A stretch of DNA of 64,000 bases from Marinoscillum sp. 108. GTDB lineage: Bacteria > Bacteroidota > Bacteroidia > Cytophagales > Cyclobacteriaceae. The DNA lies in contig NZ_LR734808.1 of NCBI RefSeq assembly GCF_902506655.1, forward strand, positions 2,788,501 through 2,852,500, in the 5' to 3' direction. Shown here piece after piece: positions 54,401 through 63,500 of this stretch. Made by a program: the position numbers and the translations under genes. How positions within the stretch are numbered: position 1 is the stretch's first letter; every line of letters starts with the position of its first letter. Under the pieces are notes generated by a model, which saw only the letters and a program-made list of their open reading frames with translations, searched no databases and was not told the DNA's origin.

Positions 54401-57400
54401 GTAACATCTCCGATATAGTTTTTGATTTTACTGATGCGGCCTTTGCCAATATGGCCGCAAGTGATGTGACCAATGCTGCCAACTACCCAAGCGGGATAGG
54501 AATTGATTTCCTTGACAATCCATCCATTATTTATTCAGGGGATGGTTTTAGTGAAGCTGCCAGTAGTGATGGCTCTGTGACTGGCTCCATCATGATCCTA
54601 TTGACAGGAGATAATTTCAAGGATGACGATGAAGATGACAAATTGGAACTCGACAATGAGGTTTATCTGGGTAATATTCCCGATGGTCTGTCAGCGACGT
54701 TTTCGATCATTGAGCAAAATACGCAAGGAGAAGATTGGGTGGATGCTACCGATGAATCTATCACGGGAACCTGGTCCATTACAGCCTATGGCGATGGTAC
54801 TTACGTAGCTATTGACAATGAAAGCACAAGTTTTGTCTATTCTACAGATGGAATGAACTGGACCGAAGGTGAGCTTGATTACAATGGCTGGTGGGATATG
54901 ACATATGCCAATGGATTGTTTGTAGCCGTGGGCGCAGCAGACGATGAGTATGGTTATGTCATGACCTCTACGAATGGTATTGATTGGAACTACCAGGCAG
55001 TGGAAGGGTACTGGGAAGGAGTTATCTATGGTGCAGGACTTTTCGTTGTAGTAGGTGACGATGAAGCCATGACTTCTCCAGATGGAGAGAATTGGACGGC
55101 GTTGGGAGAAATCCCTAATACTGAATGGTATTCGGTAGCCTATGGGAACGGTAAGTTCGTAGCAGTATCTCCTTATGGTTATTATTTAATGACCTCCGAG
55201 GATGGTATCAATTGGTCAGAGATACCGGATGCTGAGTATGGATTTGAAGATGTGGTCTTTGGCAACGGATTATTTGTGGCAATGGGTGAGGACTATGTAC
55301 AAATGTCCGAAGACGGAGTGGTTTGGACCCATCAATCAATAGATTACGGTAATTGGCGCTCTATTATCTATGGTGATGGTCAGTTTCTGATTGTAGGAGA
55401 AGGAGATAACTCGGAAAGCCCCTCTATATTAAGATCAAGAAATGGGATAGATTGGACGGGCGTGGAGAGTGTAGCAGGAATTGTCCTAAAGGATGCAATC
55501 TATGCCAATGGAACTTTTTATGGATTTACCAGTGATAATGACTCATGGTTGATACAAAGTGTTGAGAGTACCGGATTGGCCGAGTTAATACTTTCCGGTA
55601 ATGCCTCTGAGCATCAGAATACCAATGATCTTTCCGATATAACTTTTGATTTCTCTAACGATGCCTTTGTCAATACGGAAGCTACCTACGTATTGAATGC
55701 CACAGGTCCGGCTAGTAGCGGTCTGGGGATTGATTTTCATGACAATCCTGCCAATGACAACTGTGCTAATGCTGCCATACTCCCGCTTTATCAGATAGGA
55801 GTGGGCATACCTACCCATGGAACTACCCTCAATGCAGAATACTTTGGTGGCACAGTCCCTTGTGATGAAAGCTCGCAGATCAATGATGTTTGGTATAGCT
55901 TTAACTCGGGACCCTGGGGTCTCCTAATACTCAAATCCGAACTTGGCACAGCGGGTTTCCTTGCCGGGGCTTTATATGAAAGCTGTGGATCAGAGGTTTA
56001 TATGATGCCTTTTGCTTTAGAAGGAGGGGAGCTTTATCCGGCATGTATTCCTGATGTAGGGGGTGAACTGTACCTTGAACTGTCCCCGAATACAGACTAC
56101 CTTATTCAGGCTTGGAACTCCCCCTCAGACGCAGGTACTTTTTCTATCATTTTGGAAACCAATTTGCCACCCACAGTATCGCAGATAGACGATATCGAAA
56201 TGGATGAATTGACTGAATTAAATTTGACAGTGGAGGCAACCGATGACTTTATTCCCTTAGAAGCACTGGAATATTATCTGGATGATGAGTCTGAAGGGCT
56301 GGGAATGAGCATTGACCTGCAAACTGGCGCATTGACCTGGACGCCGACTGAAAATCAGGAGGGAGTATATTCAGTCACTGTATGGGCCATTGATTACTAT
56401 GATGAGGAATCTGGTCAGGTTAGTAGCGACAGTGTCACTTTCAGCATAACCGTAAATGAAGTAAACCTGGCTCCCTCTATTGAAGAGATTTCAGATCAGG
56501 TGGTTGAGATTACCGGACTGAGCTTGCAGGTAGTGGCTACAGATACGGACCTTCCGGCACAGGCCCTTACGTATAGCCTGGACCAAACCTCTTTGGACAT
56601 GGGGATAAGTATTACTGAGGATGGAGGTCTGATCAGCTGGGTTCCACAACTGAATGCATATGGGTCTTCTAACATGGCCACCGTGACGGTTTCGGATGGA
56701 GTTGTAAGCAGTTCTGAAACATTTACACTCACAGTTAATAAAGCAGAACAAGCCATCACTTTTGAGGCACTGACTGATAAGACTTATGGGGATGCTGCTT
56801 TTGACCTGACCGCTACGGCAAGTTCCGATTTGGAGGTGACTTATGCCAGTTCGGATGAAACTGTAGCATCGGTTTCCGGTAGTACTGTAACAATAGTGGG
56901 AGCGGGTACAGCCACCATTACCGCCAGTCAGGCAGGCAATGACAACTATAGTGCGGCATTGGATGTGACACAAAGTCTAACCATTGAAAAGGCCTCTCAA
57001 GCCATCACTTTTGAGGCACTGGCCAATAAGACTTATGGAGATGCTGCTTTCGATCTGACTGGTACAGGCGGTGCGAGTGGCAACGCGGTGACCTTCACCA
57101 GCTCGGATGAAACCGTAGCTTCTATTTCAGGAAGTACCGTGACGATCCTGGGAGTCGGTACAGCCACCATTACCGCCAGTCAGGCAGGTAATGACAACTT
57201 CGGCGAGGCATTGGATGTGACACAAAGTTTAACCATTGAAAAGGCTTCTCAAGCCATCACTTTTGAGGCATTGGCTGATAAGACTTACGGTGATGCAGAT
57301 TTTGATCTGACTGCTACAGGCGGTGCGAGTGGCCATGCGGTGACCTTCACCAGTTCGGATGAAACTGTAGCATCTATTTCAGGAAGTACCGTGACGATCG

Positions 57401-57552
57401 TGGGAGCAGGTACAGTCACCATTACTGCCAGCCAGGCAGGTAATGACAACTATAGTGCGGCATTGGATGTACAGCAAACTTTGACCATTGAAAAGGCTTC
57501 TCAAGCCATCACTTTTGAGGCATTGGCTGATAAGACTTATGGTTTCCGCTGA
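51442..57552 (+). CDS. Giant surface repeat protein, cut off at its C terminus
   Basis: This 2036-residue protein has a signal peptide (about 27-43), a LamG-like domain (about 50-255), an ASH-like Ig domain (about 265-390), three SprB repeats (about 390-610, APYTYLWSNGATT), two groups of propeller-like repeats (about 690-970 and 1110-1370; pattern YGNGxFVxV...SxDGxxW), a PPC-like domain (near 1440-1570), Ig/cadherin-like domains (about 1575-1765), and MBG repeats of about 84 residues (from 1768). It stops inside the fourth MBG copy with TYGFR, at the junction near 57543, and has no T9SS sorting domain, unlike the 40089 gene. It therefore appears broken or rearranged. Confidence 0.85.
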   Translation: MNNLSTFDSLESRTAPLTKGVPRSLAVLVLLLLTVSATFAQPPISGGDCGRNVLNFEAGYLSTTIDEFPISSQGSGTWEAWVKKANWGSGSQEFTIFSNAYAYPSEKAFYVSLHPMVGLHFRSGYTDGGYAAYPTTMQYTADSWHHLAATWSEDGSNVTIAIYVDGDSITSTQTTSKFGIEPTLYFGGSPTHAAFAPGSMAEIRIWDVARTEAEISSSMNSTLIGNETGLIGYWPLNDATESTTATNLVASGSAATLVSMTPSSAWVATYPFGVSSGAEVKSGSTIDFETQMTNESSEVKVFTITNNGATTLDFTESPISQMAGTDADQFILDLTGTAGSLAVGASTTLSVSFHPTSEGVKTAFFSLTNVESCEDPYTIYLSGIGSTLDGSVSVDANVSIYGGSDGQLTVSPSGGTAPYTYLWSNGATTATATGLSIGEHSVIVTDDVGASVMRSASITQPDELSITLTVDAHVSTVGGNDGAITASVTGGVEPYSYLWNNDETTASISSLIAGEYELTVTDANGATSSGSVIVTQPKPFEANIQVVTEVSGGGSYGELSAFGLYGEEPYTYLWSNGADSQVISNLTAGTYSVIITDDEGKEEEASIVLGEGITRLTYTGAFYESGDNTGSVIGSAKISLLGGRFSSDDLGTSEVSISLPSGLTSTLTVEENSLIAQDWTSLELKGDLSYQTWAVSTFGNGLFVVLANSYETSVMSSADGVNWVVGDLEHQDWSSVAYGNGRYVAVTTDGYASYSENGINWSSPAFLEDSDWKDVAFGNGLFVVIASYYDDYAVMVSEDGENWTVPGTLINDYWVSITYGGGQFLAVSEYGNVMVSSDGQDWLLYTDAMESSSVNGLAYGNGKYVVCSDDSGEELYGKIWSSTNGVNWTEQSISVSRDWELVTYGGGNFIVTGDGFNDGISMISSDGENWSTFDNGVYEVRTLNYGNGIFVGFGEHVDSDDDVFVSSTSSVATLTLSGNASSHQSSGNISDIVFDFTDAAFANMAASDVTNAANYPSGIGIDFLDNPSIIYSGDGFSEAASSDGSVTGSIMILLTGDNFKDDDEDDKLELDNEVYLGNIPDGLSATFSIIEQNTQGEDWVDATDESITGTWSITAYGDGTYVAIDNESTSFVYSTDGMNWTEGELDYNGWWDMTYANGLFVAVGAADDEYGYVMTSTNGIDWNYQAVEGYWEGVIYGAGLFVVVGDDEAMTSPDGENWTALGEIPNTEWYSVAYGNGKFVAVSPYGYYLMTSEDGINWSEIPDAEYGFEDVVFGNGLFVAMGEDYVQMSEDGVVWTHQSIDYGNWRSIIYGDGQFLIVGEGDNSESPSILRSRNGIDWTGVESVAGIVLKDAIYANGTFYGFTSDNDSWLIQSVESTGLAELILSGNASEHQNTNDLSDITFDFSNDAFVNTEATYVLNATGPASSGLGIDFHDNPANDNCANAAILPLYQIGVGIPTHGTTLNAEYFGGTVPCDESSQINDVWYSFNSGPWGLLILKSELGTAGFLAGALYESCGSEVYMMPFALEGGELYPACIPDVGGELYLELSPNTDYLIQAWNSPSDAGTFSIILETNLPPTVSQIDDIEMDELTELNLTVEATDDFIPLEALEYYLDDESEGLGMSIDLQTGALTWTPTENQEGVYSVTVWAIDYYDEESGQVSSDSVTFSITVNEVNLAPSIEEISDQVVEITGLSLQVVATDTDLPAQALTYSLDQTSLDMGISITEDGGLISWVPQLNAYGSSNMATVTVSDGVVSSSETFTLTVNKAEQAITFEALTDKTYGDAAFDLTATASSDLEVTYASSDETVASVSGSTVTIVGAGTATITASQAGNDNYSAALDVTQSLTIEKASQAITFEALANKTYGDAAFDLTGTGGASGNAVTFTSSDETVASISGSTVTILGVGTATITASQAGNDNFGEALDVTQSLTIEKASQAITFEALADKTYGDADFDLTATGGASGHAVTFTSSDETVASISGSTVTIVGAGTVTITASQAGNDNYSAALDVQQTLTIEKASQAITFEALADKTYGFR
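56749..57543 (+). repeat. Tandem 249-252-bp MBG-coding repeats, fourth copy cut off
   Basis: The block starting CAAGCCATCACTTTTGAGG begins at 56749, 56998, 57250 and 57502 (periods 249, 252, 252). The last copy ends after about 42 bp at the junction. Confidence 0.85.
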
Positions 57553-60500
57553 TCACTGGATTGATTTCATCAACGTCTGTCACCGTCACAGAAACAGCCA
57601 GTGTGCCAACATTCCCGGCTCCATCGGTACCCGTTACTATCACGTCATAAACATTGTTCGATCCACCGTCCCCTGGACTTTCAAAATCAGGGGAGCTCAA
57701 GAATGTCAACACGCCGGAGGTAATGCTGAACGCAGAAGCGTCAGTGCCACTCAAACTCCAGGTCACACTCTCATCTGCCGTATAGGTTCCAACAGAAGTC
57801 GTGTTCTCCTGAATCGACGGGCTACTATTTCCGCTGATCACTGGATTGATTTCATCAACGTCTGTCACCGTCACAGAAACAGCCAGTGTGCCAACATTCC
57901 CGGCTCCATCGGTACCCGTTACTATCACGTCATAAACATTGTTCGATCCACCGTCGCCTGGACTTTCAAAATCAGGGGAGCTCAAGAATGTCAACACGCC
58001 CGAGGTAATGCTGAACGCAGAAGCGTCAGTGCCACTTAAACTCCAGGTCACACTCTCATCTGCCGTATAGGTTCCAACAGAAGTCGTGTTCTCCTGTACT
58101 GATGGTGTCCCATTGCCACTAATCACTGGATTGATTTCATCAGCATCTGTCACCGTTACCGAAACAGCCAATGTACCAACATTCCCGGCTCCATCGGTAC
58201 CTGTCACTATAACGTCATAAACATTGTTCGATCCACCGTCTGACGGGCTTTCAAAATCAGGGGCGCTCAAGAATGTCAACACGCCTGAGCTAATGCTGAA
58301 CGCAGAGGCGTCAGTGCCACTCAAACTCCAGGTCACACTTTCATCCGCAGTATAGGTTCCAACAGATGTCGTGTTCTCCTGTACTGATGGTGTCCCATTG
58401 CCACTGATCACAGGGTTGATTTCATCCAGATCTGTTACCGTTACTGAAACAGCCAGTGTGCCGATGTTGCCTGCCTCATCAGTAGCCTCCAATACAACAT
58501 CATAAACGTTATCTCCATCAAAATCTCCTGGCGTCTCAAAATCACGTGGACTAACGAAGTTCAGGTTACCCGACCCATCTATAGTCATGGTACTTGCATC
58601 ATCTCCAGAAAGACTCCAAATAACAATTTCTCCAGAAGAATAGGCCCCAATAGCTGAAGTATTCTCAATAATGTTCTGGGTGCCATTTCCTGTTATCCCC
58701 GGATCTGTTTTGTCAAAAGTTACATCACTGGCATCGGTGGTAGAAGTGACCTGAACGCCCGCATTCCCAGACAAGTCCTGGAAATCAATCGTAAAAGGAA
58801 TGGAACTCTCTGTATCACCGGTCTGCATCGTATAAGAGGCGCTCCAGGTTTTATCATCTGCGTCAGACAGGTCATCAATAACGGCCAAGTTTCCGGCTAT
58901 GTACACGGTTACATTCTCAATGTCCTCCGAAGAAGTAAAATCAACAAATACGTCATCTCCGACCATCGCCCAGATGTAGTTAGAGTTGGAGGAATAGATT
59001 CCCACAAAATCCAAAGTTGGTGAGCTAGAGTCGTAAGTGATAGAAAGTGGTGAAGCAGAAACATTTCCATTAAACGCAGCATCAAATGCAGAGCCTGCAC
59101 TAATGTCTACTGTAACCAAACCATCAGAAGAAGGATATACATCTACCGAATAATTAGTCCCATCTATGTCTACAAAGTTGCTTGCCGCACCATTGCCTAC
59201 AGTCAAGTCCGTCAAATCAAACCCACTCATTCCTTCACTAAAGGCAATACTGACGGGAATAATACCTGAATTCGTTGGATCAGGTTCGGTTGTACTCAGA
59301 ACTACCGTCGGAGCAGTTCTATCTGAAGTGATGGTAAACTGAGTAGCTGCACTATTGTCGTTGGCAGAAGCATCCTGAGCCACTGATCCAGCCACATCTA
59401 TTGTCACCACACCGTCAGCATCCGGGCTAACATCCACTGTATAGTTCAATCCGTCAAGGTCAACAAAATTTCCCAAACTGGCATTAACAACTAAGATGTC
59501 TGAAATATCAAATCCCGTCACGGGTTCGTCAAACGAAACATCTATTGTGAAGGTCGAAGAATTCGTGGGGTTGGGTTCGGAACTGAAAACAAGAACCGAG
59601 GGAGCGGTCTGATCCAAAGTTACATTGGTATTCACTGATGTAGCTGGATTTCCTGCCAAGTCCGACACATCGGCGGTGATGGTTACATTTCCATCGGCCA
59701 ATGAAGAAAAGTCCACGGGAACACTCCATGAACTACCACTAACTACCGCACTCGGATTTAAGGTGGTGGAGCCATCAAAAATGGTCAACGTCACTGTCCT
59801 TCCATCTTCCGCATCACTGGTTCCACTGACAGTCACTGAGGAAACTTCTGATATATTGATGATATCATCACCAGCGATGGGACTATTGATAGTAAGTGTT
59901 GGAACCGTTCGATCTACGGTGACATTGACACTAGCTGATGTGGCGGAATTACCTGCCAAATCATCCACATCGGCTGTAATACTGACGTTCCCTTCAGCAA
60001 GAGAGCTGAAGTCCACCACGATACTCCAAGCGCCTCCACTCATCGTTGCTCCTGGCGACAATGTGGTGCTTCCATCGAAGATTGTCAAATTGACCGTCTG
60101 CCCATCTTCCGCTCCGCTAGTTCCACTCAAGGTCACAGAAGACACCTCAGAGTTATTGATTTGGTCATCTCCCGAAATTGGGTTACTCAATGTCAATGCA
60201 GGGGCCGTACGGTCCAGCGTAACATTCGCATTCACCGAGGTGGCTGCATTGCCCGCCAGATCTGTCACATCCGCGGTGATGGTTACGTTACCATCAGCCA
60301 AAGAAGAAAAGTCAACAGGAACGCTCCATGAACTGCCGCTAACTACCGAAGTTGGATTTAAGGTCGTAGAACCATCAAAAATGGTCAAAGTCACTGTTCG
60401 TCCATCTTCCGCATCACTGGTTCCACTTATAATCACCGAGGATGCCTCGGCAGAATTCACGTAGTTATCAGATGCGATTGGTGTGGTGATGGTCAAACCA

Positions 60501-63500
60501 GGCGGCACGTCATCATAGGTCACTGTATTGTCAGTGCTGGTACTCACTGAGTTGAAATTACCAGCCAAATCGGTGGCAGCGCCCCCTTGGATGTTAACAA
60601 CTACATCGCCAGTTCCGGTCATGCCCGAAACTGTGAGTGTATATGTAGTACCATCAAACGGAGCCACTTCAGAAACGGAGCCAGATAATGAGCCACCCAC
60701 CGTACTTGAAGCAAAGTCCACATTGGTATCATCTGTAAACCCTGAAATCGGTTCAGAGAAAATCACATCGTAGACAATTGTTCCGTTGGTAGGATCGGAC
60801 TGAGCACCTGACTGATTAATTGTGACATCAGGTCCCTGAGAATCTGCCGTGATACTAAACTGGGTTGCAGAGTTGTTTACGTTTCCGGCCAGGTCTGTAG
60901 CCGCTCCTCCTCCTACATCGACAGTAATTGATCCATCCGCACTCGGTGTAAGTTCGAAGCTAAAATTACCCGAGGGACCTCCTTTAATCCTTTGAATTCT
61001 GTTGTTTCCTCCGTCAGAAATCAACACATCTCCACTTGCGGAAAAGGAAATACCCCTTGGGAAGTTAAACTGGCCATCAGCGGAGCCTATTCCACTTCCA
61101 AACTGGCTCAAATAATTACCTCCTGAAGTGAATACCTGAAAGCGGTGGTTGTTTCTATCCAACACGTAGACATTTCCAGCTCCATCTACATCAATTTTAT
61201 CAACTCCCTGTAGTTGACCATCTCCTGTTCCCGGGCTTCCCAAAACGAACTGGAAGTTACCACTGGTATCAAATGCCTGCACCCTATTGTTATTATCATC
61301 CGTTACATAAACGGTAGATCCGGAAACCACAATTCCGGTAGGGTAGTTGAATTGACCATTTCCTGAACCATTGCTCCCGACCTCCCACTGGAAGTCTCCC
61401 GCTGAATTATACTTCAGAAATTTGGCGTTATTATAATCCGTCACATAAATATCTCCGGTAGCGTGGTCTATGGCCACATCTGAAGGATTGGCAAACTGTC
61501 CAGCTCCTGAGCCCGATGTTCCGATTGTCAACAACGCAGCCCCGGACTGATCTATTTTATAGACAAGGTTATTCGTTCTGGTTACATAAAGGTTATCTGA
61601 TCCATCTACAGCCAATCCAATAGGGGCACTAAAACTTATTGACTGCATGAAATTTCCAGCAGGATCAAACTCCTGAATTCGGTTGTTCAGGCGATCTGCC
61701 ACCCAGATATCACCAGAACCATCTTCAACAATTCCATATGGATCATTGAACTGACCATCCGCTGATCCCGCCGATCCAAACTGAGAATCATAGGCATAAT
61801 TCAGTGTCTCCACCAGGTTCGCTTTAGCGCCATTGGTCACATTCACATCCGTAAGATCAAAGCCAGTAACAGGCTCGCTAAAATCAATATTGACAATGAA
61901 AGGTGAGCTGTTGGTAGGATCCGGTTCCAAACTCGAAATTACAGGAGTCGGGCTAGTAGCATCATAATTGATATAGAAAGTGCTTGCCGCTGAATTATCA
62001 TTGCCGGCAATATCCTGCGCAGCACCCGCGACCAAGTCCACGGATACCACACCATCCGTACTCGGCGCAATATCCACCGTATAGCTGATGCCATCTATGT
62101 CAATTAAATTGCTTGCGATACCATTACCAACGCTGACAGACCCAAGCCCCAGGCCGGTGACTCCTTCACTAAAGGTGATGTCCACTGTGAAACTCCCTGA
62201 ATTACTTGGATCTGGCTCTGAACTTGTAAGCGTAGCTGCAGGTGCAGTTCTATCTACAGTATATACCTCACCCACAAACGGGGTATTAGTCATGGTTGCA
62301 CTAAGACCTGTGTCATTCGTGAAATCCACACCAATGGTTCCATCCCCAGTATCTACTGTCGCTGTGACCGTCCAGTTGAATCCATCAACGTCAGTTACCG
62401 ATGATATAGATGACCCTCCACCTATTCCTGAGCTATTCAACGTAAAATTGCCAGGAGTAAGTCCCGTAACTGGTGAGGTAAATTGAATATTCCAGTCTAA
62501 TTCTGAAGCAATAGCACTCCCAGCTGGGTTCGCCTCATCTGCAGTAATGCTGACCACCGTGCCAACCGCACCCAATGCTCCGGATGAAATCCACTCACTT
62601 CCATCCATATTCCAAAGTTCTCCGTCAAGAAATTTATTGGTGGAGAGGTTACTAAGATTGGTGGAGTTAACAATTTCATCAAATTGATAATAAGCAATCA
62701 AGCCCTGCTCATCACCTGCCAGCGTATAAAATCGATTATCATTGATTTCCGAGAAGGTCCTTTCATCATCCCAGATTCTCACCTCATCCATTAGACCTTC
62801 TATATTAAAGCTGCCCCCAGTCCTTCGATCTCCGATGGTTAATCTTCCAAAAGAATAAACTGGTGTGCCAAGCGCAGCCACTGAACCAGCATTAACATCT
62901 TCGACTCCATCCACATAAATAGTACCATCACCTGGTCCTCTATATACAAATGCTGCATGATGCCATGTACTGTCATTGTATGACAAGTTGGTTTCCATCC
63001 AGCCTCCATTCACGTATATTCCCAACTTATCTCCAGATGACTGTTGCACCGAATATTCAGCATCACTTACTCCTTTTTCTAAGAAGACTACATTCCCGAT
63101 CACATCCGTATTGAACCAAAACTCAATGGTAAAATCTCCTGTTGGCTCGAGTACAAGATTGTCAAAAACCTCTACATAATCATTTCCAGTAAATGGTAAG
63201 GCATTACCCGGTTGCACCATGAAACCATTGGATTGATAATATGAGCTCTCCTCCCCACCTCCAAAATCTGTTTTTGCACGATAGAAATATTCGGTGCCAG
63301 CCGTCAATGCTACTGTGATGTCTACACCTCCCGAGGTGCCCACACTCACACCTTGAGACACAAACGAGCCAAATGTCGAATCAGAAGATACATCCACTAT
63401 CAAATCGACCGCTCCGGAAGGGGCAATTAAATTGGGTGTGAACCCTGCTGTAGATACATTTGTGGGGTTTAGAACCGTGGGGGGAGCCAGGGCATTACTA

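Noticed and set aside
57488-58039. Plus-strand ORF of 183 residues crossing the junction, with an internal repeat
   Set aside because: It only reflects the 285-bp repeats read in a wrong frame; no start context and no domain.
57546-58400. Possible CRISPR array
   Set aside because: The 285-bp units are contiguous coding repeats with no spacers and keep one reading frame.
59625-60464. Plus-strand ORF of 279 residues opposite the Ig-like repeats
   Set aside because: It is the antisense of a repetitive coding region, is low in complexity (Val, Ser, Thr, Pro), and has no recognisable domain.
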